From positions 1,755,546 through 1,819,545 of the forward strand of contig NZ_BSOT01000005.1 in the NCBI RefSeq assembly GCF_030160655.1: a DNA stretch of 64,000 nt. The letters are read 5' to 3'. The notes under the pieces were generated by a model. The model ran no database searches. It saw nothing but the letters and a program-made list of their open reading frames with translations, and was not told where the DNA came from. The DNA is from Agaribacter marinus. Its GTDB lineage: Bacteria > Pseudomonadota > Gammaproteobacteria > Enterobacterales > Alteromonadaceae. The translations under genes and the position numbers were made by a program. Positions 53,258-62,914 of the stretch are shown here, piece by piece (positions within the stretch are counted from its first letter, which is position 1; each line of letters starts with the position of its first letter).

Positions 53258-55816
53258 ATGACATCTTCAAACACACCTTCACAAATAGTGGTAGTTGGCA
53301 ACGGCATGGTTGGACATCACTTTGTTGAACAACTTCATCAAGCGCTACCGTCAGCAAAAATTATCGTATTGAGTGGCGAGCCGCGCTTAGCGTATGACCG
53401 CGTTCACTTATCAGAATATTTCTCTGGTAAAAGTGCTGAAGAATTGGCAATGACAACGCCTGAGTTATACGACAGCTGGGGCGTCGAACATCACTGCAAT
53501 GCATATGTTGATAACATCGACAAAGCGGCAAAGGTGGTTACCACTAAATCAGGCGAAACCTATAGTTACGACAAACTAGTTTTAGCCACCGGTAGCTACC
53601 CATTCGTGCCCCCTATTCCTGGCCACGATCAAGAACATTGTCTTGTTTATCGTACCATTGAAGATCTTGAAGGCATTGAAGCAAGCGCAAAAGAAAGTAA
53701 GGTTGGGGTCGTTGTTGGTGGCGGCTTACTAGGGCTTGAAGCAGCAAATGCGCTAAAAGAAGCAGGTCTAGAAACGCATGTCGTTGAGTTTGCGCCGCAA
53801 CTCATGGCAGTACAATTAGACGAAGGCGGTGGCCGCTTACTGAAAAATAAAATTGAAGATTTAGGTGTTAAAGTTCACACAAGTAAAGCGACCTCTGAAA
53901 TTGTCGCAGGAGAAAACTGCCGTTTCCGTATGAACTTCCAAGGTGACGACTACCTAGAAACCGACATGATTCTGTTCTCCGCCGGTATTCGCCCAAGCGA
54001 CCAATTAGCGCGTAGCTTTGATTTAGAAATTGGTGAACGTGGCGGTATTGTTATTGACAACCAGTGTAAAACCTCCGACCCAGATATTTACGCCATAGGT
54101 GAGTGTGCCTTGTGGCAAAACCGTATATTTGGTTTAGTGGCGCCGGGTTATACAATGGCACGTGCAGCTGTTAGCCATTTGATTGGCGGTGATACTGAGT
54201 TTGAAGGTGCGGACATGAGCACCAAACTAAAATTATTAGGCGTTGAAGTAGGTTCAATTGGCGATAGTCATGCTAAAACACCTGGTGCGCAAAGTTACAC
54301 CTATGAAAATCAGCCGCAAGGTATCTACAAAAAAATTGTTGTCGACGAGCAAAGTAACACACTATTAGGTGCGGTACTCGTCGGAGACTCAAGTGAATTC
54401 GATACCTTATTGCAGTATTCTCTGAATAGCATCGCATTGCCTGAATTCCCTGAAACCTTAATCTTACCGTCAACCGAAGGTGCCGCCCCTACTTTAGGTG
54501 CGGATGCATTACCTGATTCTGCAAGTATCTGTTCATGTCACAATGTGACAAAGGGCGATATCATTGCGACGATTGACGCTGGCACAACCGATTTTGCAGG
54601 TATCAAGTCTTGTACCAAAGCAAGTACAGGATGTGGTGGTTGTACAGCATTACTTAAAAATGTTGTAGATGCTGAACTAGAAAAGCGCGGCGTTGAGGTC
54701 AAAAAAGACATTTGTGAACACTTCGCCTATTCTCGTCAAGAGTTGTTTCACCTTATTAAAGTCAACAAAATAAAAACCTTTGACGATTTACTCGCACAAT
54801 ATGGAAAAGGTCTAGGTTGTGATATTTGTAAGCCTGCAGTGGGATCTATTTTAGCCTCCACTTGGAATGACTATATTCTTGAGAAAGACCACGTTAGCCT
54901 GCAAGACACCAACGATACATACCTTGGGAACATGCAAAAAGACGGTACATATTCGATAGTACCGCGTATGGCCGGTGGTGAGGTCAAGCCTGAAGGTTTA
55001 ATTCTCATTGGTGAAATAGCACGTGATTATAAACTGTACACCAAAGTAACTGGTGGCCAACGTATCGATTTATTTGGTGCAAAAGTAAATCAACTGCCTG
55101 AAATTTGGGAAAAACTTATTGCAGGTGGTTTTGAAACTGGCCACGCATACGCAAAAGCACTCAGAACCGTAAAATCCTGCGTAGGTAGCACATGGTGCCG
55201 ATATGGTGTTCAAGATTCTGTTGGCGCAGCCATTGAAGTTGAAAATCGTTACAAAGGCCTTCGTGCGCCACACAAAATGAAGATGGCAGTATCTGGCTGT
55301 ACGCGTGAGTGCGCCGAAGCACAAAGCAAAGATGTGGGGATTATTGCTACTGAAAATGGTTGGAATCTCTATGTGTGTGGTAACGGTGGTATGAAGCCTC
55401 GTCACGCTGACCTTTTTGCAACAGACCTCGACAAAGAAACACTTATCAAATACATCGACCGTTTCTGGATGTTCTACATTCGTACTGCTGACAGACTGCA
55501 ACGCACAGCAACGTGGATGGACAACCTTGAAGGTGGTTTAGATTACCTGAAAGATGTGATCATCAACGATTCACTCGGTATTGCAGAAGAACTAGAAGCA
55601 CAAATGCAACACGTAGTAGACACCTACCAATGTGAATGGAAAACCGCCGTTGAAGATGAAAAGTCTCGTAAACGCTTTAGACGCTTTGTTAACTCAGAAC
55701 TTGATGACAACAGCGTAGTATTTGTGGAAGAACGCGGACAAATTCGTCCAGCCACTGAAGCAGAAAAACTAAGCGACATCAACATTATTGATGCGACTGA
55801 AACGAGCGAAGCGTAA
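53258..55816 (+). CDS. nirB: Assimilatory nitrite reductase [NAD(P)H] large subunit
   Basis: 852 residues from ATG 53258, which has AAGG eight bases upstream; the frame upstream overlaps the attenuator. FAD/NAD(P)H domains (VVVGNGMVGHHFVEQL, GVVVGGGLLGLEAANAL, DIYAIGECA), two BFD-like cysteine clusters (CSCHNVTKGD with CGGC; GLGCDICKPAVGS), ferredoxin-like domain, and the siroheme/4Fe-4S site KSCVGSTWCRYG with SGCTRECAEAQSKD. It reduces nitrite to ammonium in the cytoplasm using siroheme made via CobA encoded downstream. Confidence 0.97.
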   Translation: MTSSNTPSQIVVVGNGMVGHHFVEQLHQALPSAKIIVLSGEPRLAYDRVHLSEYFSGKSAEELAMTTPELYDSWGVEHHCNAYVDNIDKAAKVVTTKSGETYSYDKLVLATGSYPFVPPIPGHDQEHCLVYRTIEDLEGIEASAKESKVGVVVGGGLLGLEAANALKEAGLETHVVEFAPQLMAVQLDEGGGRLLKNKIEDLGVKVHTSKATSEIVAGENCRFRMNFQGDDYLETDMILFSAGIRPSDQLARSFDLEIGERGGIVIDNQCKTSDPDIYAIGECALWQNRIFGLVAPGYTMARAAVSHLIGGDTEFEGADMSTKLKLLGVEVGSIGDSHAKTPGAQSYTYENQPQGIYKKIVVDEQSNTLLGAVLVGDSSEFDTLLQYSLNSIALPEFPETLILPSTEGAAPTLGADALPDSASICSCHNVTKGDIIATIDAGTTDFAGIKSCTKASTGCGGCTALLKNVVDAELEKRGVEVKKDICEHFAYSRQELFHLIKVNKIKTFDDLLAQYGKGLGCDICKPAVGSILASTWNDYILEKDHVSLQDTNDTYLGNMQKDGTYSIVPRMAGGEVKPEGLILIGEIARDYKLYTKVTGGQRIDLFGAKVNQLPEIWEKLIAGGFETGHAYAKALRTVKSCVGSTWCRYGVQDSVGAAIEVENRYKGLRAPHKMKMAVSGCTRECAEAQSKDVGIIATENGWNLYVCGNGGMKPRHADLFATDLDKETLIKYIDRFWMFYIRTADRLQRTATWMDNLEGGLDYLKDVIINDSLGIAEELEAQMQHVVDTYQCEWKTAVEDEKSRKRFRRFVNSELDDNSVVFVEERGQIRPATEAEKLSDINIIDATETSEA

Positions 55817-55826
55817 GGAGTTTATG

Positions 55827-56171
55827 ATGAGTATTGAATGGCACAATGTGTGTGGAACAGACGATTTAGTGATTAATAGTGGTGTATGTGCACTCCTAAA
55901 TGGACAGCAAATAGCGATATTTAAAGTCGGTACGGCGCCAGACGCAGGTATTTATGCAGTAGACAACTTTGACCCACAAGGTAAAGCGCAAGTAATCTAC
56001 CGCGGAATTATCGGAAGCATCGGTGATAAGACAGTCGTTGCATCGCCTCTATATAAGCAACACTTTGATTTAGCCAGTGGCGAATGTATCGAATCACCTG
56101 ATCAAAAGCTACAAGTATGGCCTGTGCGTGTGCAAGGTAATAGTGTTCAAATAGGTACTGGCGCTAACTAA
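55827..56171 (+). CDS. nirD: Nitrite reductase small subunit
   Basis: 114 residues. The frame is open from 55788 inside nirB; AAGGAG (55815-55820) indicates a start at ATG 55827 (or 55824, three bases nearer). It is a Rieske-fold protein: GVCALLNGQQIAIFKVG, YAVDNFDPQGKAQVIYRG, SPLYKQHFDLASGEC. The Rieske Cys/His ligands are absent, as is normal for NirD. It partners NirB. Its stop overlaps the nasA start (TAATG). Confidence 0.95.
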   Translation: MSIEWHNVCGTDDLVINSGVCALLNGQQIAIFKVGTAPDAGIYAVDNFDPQGKAQVIYRGIIGSIGDKTVVASPLYKQHFDLASGECIESPDQKLQVWPVRVQGNSVQIGTGAN

Positions 56172-58936
56172 TGAATGCACGTGTAAGCAATACTATTACC
56201 TCCGAAAAAATATGCCACACCACCTGCCCATATTGCGGTGTTGGTTGTGGTGTCGAGGTCACAGTAAATGAAACAACTGACGGTAAAAAAGCGCTTTCTA
56301 AATTAGAAGGTAACCGTCAACACCCAGCTAACTTTGGACAACTTTGTGTTAAAGGCAGTAATTTGCTGGAAACCAATGATTTATCAAATAGGTTGCTACA
56401 CCCAAGTATTGATGGAAAGAGAGCCAGTTGGCCAGATGCTTACCAGCATATCGCCGATAAACTCTCGACTATCATAAAAGAGCATGGACCTGACGCAGTA
56501 GCATTTTATGTATCAGGTCAATTGCTTACTGAAGATTACTATGTTGTCAATAAGCTAGCAAAAGGCTACCTTGGAACGGCCAACGTCGACACTAACTCTC
56601 GCCTATGTATGTCGTCAGCAGTCAGTGCATACAAACGTGCATTTGGAGAGGACATAGTTCCTTGTGACTACCAAGATTTAGAAAATACTGACTTGCTAGT
56701 GCTTATCGGCTCTAATGCTGCATGGACACATCCAATCTTATTTCAACGCATGGAGAAAGCAAAAAAGCTGAATCCAAGCATGAAAATCGTACATGTCGAC
56801 CCGAGAGCAAATGCCACTACCTCATTAGCAGATTTACATTTAGCCATTAAACCGGGTTCTGACGCATATTTATTTAATGGTCTACTGGCGTATATCGCTG
56901 ACAATAATGCCTTAGATAACTCGTTTATTGAAACGCATACAGATGGTTTTAACGATGCATTAGCTTGTGCCACCTTGTCCGTTGAAGAAGTCGCACAATT
57001 ATGCGACGTGCCTATCGACAATATACGTACTTTTTATTCACTTTTTGTATCATCTCCCAGAGCCATTAGTTTTTATAGTATGGGGATAAACCAATCAAAT
57101 TCAGGCGTAGATAAGGCAAATAGCATCATTAATTGTCATCTTGCTAGCGGAAAAATTGGTAAAGAAGGCTCAGGGCCGTTTTCAATTACTGGACAACCAA
57201 ATGCCATGGGCGGGCGTGAAGTTGGTGGCTTAGCTAACATGCTTGCAGCGCATATGGATATTGAAAACCCCAAACATCGTGAAAAAGTTAAAAATTACTG
57301 GCAGTCCCCTACTATTGCCACCAACGGCGGGTTAAAAGCCGTTGATTTATTTGATGCCATCGAAAACGGTAAAGTAAAAGCCGTATGGATAATGGCAACA
57401 AACCCACTTGTTAGCATGCCCAATAGAAATAAGATTGAACGTGCATTAGCTAAAGCAGAACTAGTCGTTGTGTCAGATGTTGTTGAAAAAAACGATACCC
57501 TCGCGTTTGCTGATGTAAAATTACCAGCAACCGCTTGGTCTGAAAAAGACGGCACCGTCACTAATTCTGAGCGCAGAGTGTCCAGACAACAGGGTTTACT
57601 AATTCCACCCGGTGAAGCTAAACACGATTGGCAAATTATCAGTGAGTTTGCTCAAACGATGGGTTTCAACGAAGGGTTTAACTTTTCTCACCCATCAGAA
57701 GTGTACGCTGAACATGCGGGCCTATCTGGTCACGATAATCATGACGAGCGATATTTTAATATCTCAGCACACCAACATATTAGTAAACATCAATATAACA
57801 CCCTACGGCCTTTCAGATGGCCTCTCACAGGCGATGACACTAAAGACAATGCACGTGTATTTTCAGACGGTAAATTTTATACTGACAATGGGCGTGCTAA
57901 ATTTATGCCTATATTGCCTAGGTTACCTGAACAGGCGACTTCCGACGCATTTCCTTTTGTATTGAACACGGGTCGCTTACGCGACCAATGGCACACAATG
58001 ACGCGCACCGGCAAAGCGGGCAAACTGACACAACATATTGCCGAATCATGTTTATACATAAACGCTAACGATGCTGACGCATTAGGTGTAATTGAAGGAG
58101 AAGCCGTATACCTTAGTTCACAAGTGAGTGAGGCACCCCAGATTTGCCTACCCGTCAAAATTGATAACAAATTACGGGAAAAAACGTGTTTCGCGCCCAT
58201 TCATTGGAATCAAACGTTTGCATCATCCGCGTCCATTGCGCGTCTATTTACCGATGCAAGGGATCCTTTATCAGGTCAACCCGAATTAAAGCATGCAGCC
58301 ATTCAAATTACCAAGGTACCAGCGTTAACCCACATACAAGTCATTCAATCCAAACTTGATGCCCTTGATTTAACGCATCACTTTGATCATTGGCAAAAAA
58401 TAGTCAGAGATGATGTAGATTGTATTCGTGCGTTAATGACTCAAGAAAAAGTGACCGCAAATAGCCTAATCAACAAAATCGTTTGTGATTACAGCGCACT
58501 AGACTGCCAAGTATTTTCTCGCATTACAGATGATTTAAGTGTTGTTGTACTAACAAAGGACGACATTGTAAAAACGGTTATTGTACTTAGCAATACTGTT
58601 ATTGAAATAGAACAAGACTGGTTAGCTCAGCAAGTATACAAACAACTAGATGATGTAGATTTGGGCACCCTACTTCGTGGCATTCCAGATGAAAGCTTTA
58701 CCTTAGGGCGTCAGGTTTGTAGCTGTTTTAATGTCAGAGAAAAAACCATTGTAGAGGCTATTTCAAACGGTTGCTCAAGCGTAAGTGCCTTAGGCGACGC
58801 CCTGCAATGCGGCACAAATTGTGGATCGTGTAAGTCTGAGTTAGCCGAACTAGTGCAAACACACACAACAGATATTCCGATTAAGTTAGTACCTACCTTA
58901 ACAGCAACGGTTGCCGATCGTGAGGACGTAGTCTAA
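56171..58936 (+). CDS. nasA: Assimilatory nitrate reductase catalytic subunit
   Basis: 921 residues. N-terminal 4Fe-4S site CHTTCPYCGVGCGVEV; molybdopterin domains with NTDLLVLIGSNAAWTHPI, VDPRANATTSLADLHLAIKPGSD and GQPNAMGGREVGGLANML; molydopterin-binding C-terminal domain (FVLNTGRLRDQWHTMTRTGK). After ~850 comes a BFD-like [2Fe-2S] domain, CSCFNVREKTIVEAIS with CGTNCGSC, usual in NasA of gammaproteobacteria. It reduces nitrate to nitrite in the cytoplasm. Start and stop overlap nirD and cobA by one base. Confidence 0.97.
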   Translation: MNARVSNTITSEKICHTTCPYCGVGCGVEVTVNETTDGKKALSKLEGNRQHPANFGQLCVKGSNLLETNDLSNRLLHPSIDGKRASWPDAYQHIADKLSTIIKEHGPDAVAFYVSGQLLTEDYYVVNKLAKGYLGTANVDTNSRLCMSSAVSAYKRAFGEDIVPCDYQDLENTDLLVLIGSNAAWTHPILFQRMEKAKKLNPSMKIVHVDPRANATTSLADLHLAIKPGSDAYLFNGLLAYIADNNALDNSFIETHTDGFNDALACATLSVEEVAQLCDVPIDNIRTFYSLFVSSPRAISFYSMGINQSNSGVDKANSIINCHLASGKIGKEGSGPFSITGQPNAMGGREVGGLANMLAAHMDIENPKHREKVKNYWQSPTIATNGGLKAVDLFDAIENGKVKAVWIMATNPLVSMPNRNKIERALAKAELVVVSDVVEKNDTLAFADVKLPATAWSEKDGTVTNSERRVSRQQGLLIPPGEAKHDWQIISEFAQTMGFNEGFNFSHPSEVYAEHAGLSGHDNHDERYFNISAHQHISKHQYNTLRPFRWPLTGDDTKDNARVFSDGKFYTDNGRAKFMPILPRLPEQATSDAFPFVLNTGRLRDQWHTMTRTGKAGKLTQHIAESCLYINANDADALGVIEGEAVYLSSQVSEAPQICLPVKIDNKLREKTCFAPIHWNQTFASSASIARLFTDARDPLSGQPELKHAAIQITKVPALTHIQVIQSKLDALDLTHHFDHWQKIVRDDVDCIRALMTQEKVTANSLINKIVCDYSALDCQVFSRITDDLSVVVLTKDDIVKTVIVLSNTVIEIEQDWLAQQVYKQLDDVDLGTLLRGIPDESFTLGRQVCSCFNVREKTIVEAISNGCSSVSALGDALQCGTNCGSCKSELAELVQTHTTDIPIKLVPTLTATVADREDVV

Positions 58937-59817
58937 TGAAAGCTTTAGCGCCATCAAAAACCAAATTCATTAATTTATTTAGCGGCTTAGACAAAGTCAT
59001 TTCAAAATTCACCGTTAAGGCAAATACTAACAAATCCCTTACTAATAACAGTGCTGGTAAAGTCTTTATAGTTGGTGCTGGCCCCGGCGATGCTGAATTG
59101 TTAACACTAAAAGCTGCGCGCTTAATTCAGCATGCTGATGTCGTTTTATATGATGCGCTAGTAAACCCTGAGATTTTATCACTCGCGGGTAAGAAGACAC
59201 TTTGCCAATATGTTGGGAAGCGCGCGGGTCAGCACAGTATGCGCCAAAAGAATATTTCTGAATTAATGGCAGAGCATGCACTTAAGGGTAAAACGGTTGT
59301 TAGAATTAAGGGCGGCGATCCTGGTTTGTTTGCGCGCAGTTCTGAAGAGTGTCTTATACTTGCACAAAACAATATTCCATTTGCAATTGTCCCTGGTGTT
59401 ACTGCGGCTTCAGGCATGTCAGCTTATACCGGCGTAATGTTAACGGACAGAGATTTTTCTCAATCCGTGCAATACATTACTGCGCGTTTTCAGAACGAAA
59501 GCGACGAACCTAATTGGCAACATATCGTTGCTAATGCTGAAAGCCAAACCACTGTATTTTATATGGGTGTTAAACGTATCGGTTTAATATGTCAGCGCCT
59601 ACTTAATGCAGGTATGCCTTCTGATATGCCTATGATGCTTTGTGAACGTGCAACGTATCACGATCAAACACTTGTTACCGGTACTGTATCTAACCTCGCT
59701 GATAGGGTAAAAAACACGACAATTGAAGGCCCGGGCATTATTGTACTAGGCCGCACCTGCCAAAGAAGGCATAATGTGGAACAATTGCTTATGGAGAACG
59801 ACACTTTATATCTATGA
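58936..59817 (+). CDS. cobA: Uroporphyrinogen-III C-methyltransferase
   Basis: 293 residues. An N-terminal extension of about 42 residues (Lys/Ser/Asn-rich) precedes the SUMT core: VFIVGAGPGDAELLTLKAAR, VVLYDALVNPEIL, VVRIKGGDPGLFARSSEE, VPGVTAASGMSAYTGVMLT and PGIIVLGRTC. It methylates uroporphyrinogen III to precorrin-2, the first step to siroheme for NirB. A separate start without the extension cannot be excluded, but ATG 58936 overlaps the nasA stop (TAATG) as with the other genes. Confidence 0.95.
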   Translation: MKALAPSKTKFINLFSGLDKVISKFTVKANTNKSLTNNSAGKVFIVGAGPGDAELLTLKAARLIQHADVVLYDALVNPEILSLAGKKTLCQYVGKRAGQHSMRQKNISELMAEHALKGKTVVRIKGGDPGLFARSSEECLILAQNNIPFAIVPGVTAASGMSAYTGVMLTDRDFSQSVQYITARFQNESDEPNWQHIVANAESQTTVFYMGVKRIGLICQRLLNAGMPSDMPMMLCERATYHDQTLVTGTVSNLADRVKNTTIEGPGIIVLGRTCQRRHNVEQLLMENDTLYL

Positions 59818-60860
59818 TAAAAGACTACATCAAGAAAATTGGCAGAGGAAAAGGTGCAGGACAATATTTAACGCTTGAAGAAGCTGAAAGTGCAATGAAC
59901 CATATATTGTCAGGCGATGCCAGTGAAGCGCAAATCAGTGCATTTTTGATGTTACTAAGATATAGAGAAGAATCGGTGGAAGAAATTGCGGGCTTTGTTA
60001 AGGCTTGCCGAAGACACAATCCACACAAAGACCAAATAAGTACAACGATTGATTTAGACCTACCCGTTTATGCAGGTAAAAGGCGTCACATTCCTTGGAT
60101 GTTACTCGCAGTTTTCGTGCTTGCACAGCAAGGCAAAAAGATATTCTTACATGGTACACAAGAACCCGACTCTAAACGCCTTTATGTTGAAGACGTCTTG
60201 CAGCAATTTGGTTTTAAACCAGCAACGACCGCAAAACAGATAGATTCACAGCTACAAATGTTTGGTTTTTCATATGCCAACTTGCATTATTTGAATCCAA
60301 ATTTAGATAAGTTAATTCAAATGCGTTCCTTTTTAGGGCTTCGCTCTTGTGCCAATACCTTAGCGCGCATGATAAATCCATTAGCGGCGTCAGTAAGCGT
60401 GCAAGGTGTATATCATAAAGGTTTAGATACTCGACATAGCAAGGTTGCTTGTACTTTAGCAGACCCTAGAATTGCAGTATTTAGAGGCGAAGGTGGTGAA
60501 AACGAGTGCAACCCTGAGCGCCCATTCACACTTATTACGACCAAAACTGAGTCGATGGACATGCTTGAATGTCCGGCGCTATTAGGGCAATGGGCAATAA
60601 AACCAAAATCCATGAATGTACAAGAACTTAAACGTTTTTGGTGTGAGGATGACACAGGTAACTTAAAGTGCACTGGCAATATTGAAGGCATAGGCAAGGC
60701 TGAAGAAAGTGTGCCAAACACTGAATATGCGTTTGCAGCGGTCATTGGCACCTTAACCATTTTACTCATAGCGCTCGACAATATCACGTTTGATGACGCG
60801 AAAGAAAAAGCGATTAACTTGTGGCATTCACGCAACAAGGCGTGGCCATTGCACAATTGA
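59814..60860 (+). CDS. TrpD2-like (anthranilate phosphoribosyltransferase-fold) protein
   Basis: 348 residues. GKGAGQYLTLEEAESAMNHI and FLMLLRYREESVEEIAGFVK are the N-terminal helices of the class; FLHGTQEPDSKRLYVEDVL replaces the KHGNR/SxxxS phosphoribosyl-pyrophosphate loop, and FLGLRSCANTLARMINPL follows. Key catalytic residues are changed as in TrpD2/YbiB proteins, which bind nucleic acid rather than making tryptophan. It is coupled to cobA by ATGA. Its role in nitrate assimilation is unknown. Confidence 0.82.
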   Translation: MIKDYIKKIGRGKGAGQYLTLEEAESAMNHILSGDASEAQISAFLMLLRYREESVEEIAGFVKACRRHNPHKDQISTTIDLDLPVYAGKRRHIPWMLLAVFVLAQQGKKIFLHGTQEPDSKRLYVEDVLQQFGFKPATTAKQIDSQLQMFGFSYANLHYLNPNLDKLIQMRSFLGLRSCANTLARMINPLAASVSVQGVYHKGLDTRHSKVACTLADPRIAVFRGEGGENECNPERPFTLITTKTESMDMLECPALLGQWAIKPKSMNVQELKRFWCEDDTGNLKCTGNIEGIGKAEESVPNTEYAFAAVIGTLTILLIALDNITFDDAKEKAINLWHSRNKAWPLHN

Positions 60861-61021
60861 TGTGCAAGTAGTGATCGCTTGACGGCTAAACTGTTTGACC
60901 CTATGGCAGATAGAAGCGATAATTCAGCCTATTAAGAGCACTGGCGTTTTGGTAAAGATATTGCTTTATTTTTAACCAACCCTTTTTGCTCAACGCTTCA
61001 AAATCGGATTTTTTTGACGAA

Positions 61022-61627
61022 ATGGCTTCTAATCCTGCACAGTTTGAACTTTCAATCCTATTAATAGATGACAATCAAGCGCGCGCTGAATCTATTCAAT
61101 CGGCCTTGGATAATTCTCGGTATTGCATAAAACATATCACCAGCCCGAAATTTGGTCTACTCAAATTGGTGGATGAGTTTCAACCCGATATGATTGTTAT
61201 CGATATTGAATCCCCCAGCCGAGACATGCTTGAGAGCTTGCATACTATTTCTGCCTTTAACCCCAAACCAGTGGTCATGTTTTCTGAAAAAGAAGACACA
61301 GAAACCATTAATTTATCAGTCAAGTCTGGCGTAAGTGCTTATGTTGCTGGCGATACAGATCCAGCAAGAGTCAGAGCCATACTTGATGCAGCTGTAGCGC
61401 GCTTCGATGCTTTTCAGCAACTTCGACAAGAACTTGATGATACAAAACAAGCCCTTGAGGCCAGAAAAGTCATCGATCAAGCTAAGCGCTTACTAATGGA
61501 ACAAAGTGGAATGAGTGAGCAAGACGCATACAAACGCATGCGGAAAATGGCGATGGATGCCGGGCAAAAACTTGAAGAAGTAGCAAAAACACTTATTGCT
61601 GTAATGCAAAATATGAAATTAGGATAA
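61022..61627 (+). CDS. nasT: ANTAR-domain antitermination regulator NasT
   Basis: 201 residues from ATG 61022; the frame opens earlier with TTG 60986 but no ribosome site supports it. Pseudo-receiver domain (LLIDDNQARAESIQSAL, DMIVIDIESPSRDML) followed by a coiled coil and ANTAR domain (AKRLLMEQSGMSEQDAYKRM, RKMAMDAGQKLEEVAKTLI). It binds paired hexaloop hairpins in leader RNA, as seen before nirB and nrtA here. A possible TTGACG-17-TATGGC promoter is at 60879-60907. nasS follows three bases later. Confidence 0.95.
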   Translation: MASNPAQFELSILLIDDNQARAESIQSALDNSRYCIKHITSPKFGLLKLVDEFQPDMIVIDIESPSRDMLESLHTISAFNPKPVVMFSEKEDTETINLSVKSGVSAYVAGDTDPARVRAILDAAVARFDAFQQLRQELDDTKQALEARKVIDQAKRLLMEQSGMSEQDAYKRMRKMAMDAGQKLEEVAKTLIAVMQNMKLG

Positions 61628-61630
61628 ACG

Positions 61631-62668
61631 ATGTCTAGCCCCGATTTAAACATTGGCTATATGCCACTTAATGATGCAGCGCCTCTCATCATCGCAAAAG
61701 AACTAGGTTTTTTTGAAAAGGCAGGCCTCGATGTTCAACTCAGAAAGCAAAATTCATGGGCTACGCTGCGGGACAAGTTGCATGTAGGCTTGTTAGATGC
61801 CGCGCATATGTTAGCACCAATGCCCATTGCCAGCTCTCTCGGCCTGGGTTGCCAACCTACGGCAGTGATTGCTCCACTCATCATGAGCCAAAATGGCAAT
61901 GCCATTACTTTATCCAATAACCTGGTCGATGACATTGTTGCCGAGAATGGATTATCCGAAATCTCATTCCCTCTCTCAGCTAAATTACTGGCCCCAATTA
62001 TAGAAAGTAGAAAGTCATCTGGAAAATCGAAACTACAATTAGCGCATGTCTTTCCCTATAGTTGCCACTACTACCAACTCTTAGATTGGCTGAAACAAGG
62101 CGGGATTCAGATGGAAGATGTGGATATTCACGTTATCACGCCTGCAGATATGGTTGATGCCATGTTAAACAACGACATCGATGGTTTTTGTGTTGGGAGT
62201 CCATGGAACGCCAAAGCAGTCCGCGCTGGCGTCGGTATAACGGTAACTACCTCTTTTGATATCTGGGGCAATGCACCAGAAAAAGTACTAGGTATCTTAA
62301 AGTCGCGCTTTGACGAAACCCCTGAATTATTTGAGCGCATCATTTCCGCAATAAAAGAAACTTGTCAGTGGTTAAGTATTTTGCCAAATAGATTTGAGGC
62401 CGCTTTAATACTTTCTAAAACGGCTTATTTAGATACACCTTTAGAAGTCGTTGCACCGTCTTTGCTCGGTAGTTGCCTGACTAAACCTAATACTGCGCCG
62501 CGAGAGCTGCCTTTATATAACGTTTTTGGTGCACTAGATGTAAATAGTATGGAAAATTCTATTGTTGAAGATTTTATTTTACTTCAAAAGCATATGTTGA
62601 GTGCAAAACAGATACATAACGAAGTGCCCAAAGCGCATTTATTAGAAATCTTAAACGCAAACGCATGA
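61631..62668 (+). CDS. nasS: Nitrate/nitrite sensor NasS (NrtA-like)
   Basis: 345 residues with no signal peptide. IGYMPLNDAAPLIIAKELGF and KAGLDVQLRKQNSWATLRDK align with the same part of the NrtA-like protein encoded next ([40 protein letters not shown]), so it is a cytoplasmic homologue of the nitrate-binding protein. NasS holds NasT inactive until nitrate or nitrite binds. Preceded by AGGA, three bases from nasT. Confidence 0.95.
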   Translation: MSSPDLNIGYMPLNDAAPLIIAKELGFFEKAGLDVQLRKQNSWATLRDKLHVGLLDAAHMLAPMPIASSLGLGCQPTAVIAPLIMSQNGNAITLSNNLVDDIVAENGLSEISFPLSAKLLAPIIESRKSSGKSKLQLAHVFPYSCHYYQLLDWLKQGGIQMEDVDIHVITPADMVDAMLNNDIDGFCVGSPWNAKAVRAGVGITVTTSFDIWGNAPEKVLGILKSRFDETPELFERIISAIKETCQWLSILPNRFEAALILSKTAYLDTPLEVVAPSLLGSCLTKPNTAPRELPLYNVFGALDVNSMENSIVEDFILLQKHMLSAKQIHNEVPKAHLLEILNANA

Positions 62669-62704
62669 GCAAATCTTGTCTAACGTTAACAAAAGGTTAA
62701 TTTA

Positions 62705-62740
62705 TCACCGTTGTTGTGCGCCCTGCACCATTATCAACAG
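62705..62740 (+). promoter_or_regulatory. NtrC-like tandem sites upstream of nrtA
   Basis: TCACCGTTGTTGTGC (62705-62719) matches GCAC-N7-GTGC with one mismatch; TGCACC (62724-62729) starts a second half site 20 bases on. They lie about 90-120 bases before the sigma-54 start predicted near 62831, the same layout as at nirB. The rest of the gap 62669-62973 is promoter and leader. Confidence 0.5.
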
Positions 62741-62804
62741 TGTCAATACATCCCATTATTAGTATGAATGAGCTATCTATCTGATTTTAATAACTTTTAA
62801 AGAA

Positions 62805-62820
62805 TGGCACGTTTGATGCT
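62805..62820 (+). promoter_or_regulatory. Sigma-54 promoter of nrtA
   Basis: TGGCACGTTTGATGCT: TGGCAC perfect for the -24 element, GC at 62818-62819 after exactly ten bases, giving -12 ATGC (consensus TTGC). A strong match. The expected transcript start is about 62831, giving a ~143-base leader that contains the ANTAR hairpins and terminator. Confidence 0.8.
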
Positions 62821-62870
62821 ATCAGTTAGATGAGTTTACACCCCTGTGTAAATCTAATAACTAAAATTTA

Positions 62871-62914
62871 GGTTGTATCTGCAAAGATGCTTTTACAACC
62901 ACGGCATTGTAGCC
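62871..62914 (+). promoter_or_regulatory. ANTAR (NasT) two-hairpin antitermination motif in the nrtA leader
   Basis: Hairpin P1: GGTTGTA (62871-62877) pairs with TACAACC (62894-62900), a 3x3 internal loop, then GC-AAAGAT-GC with hexaloop 62883-62888. Linker AC. Hairpin P2: GGC-ATTGTA-GCC (62903-62914). Both hexaloops carry A1 and G4. The P2 stem GGC/GCC is identical to that in the nirB leader and its 3' arm is shared with the terminator. Confidence 0.83.

Noticed and set aside
62724-62740. A second full NtrC palindrome upstream of nrtA
   Set aside because: Only the GCAC half is present; the other half does not match GTGC.
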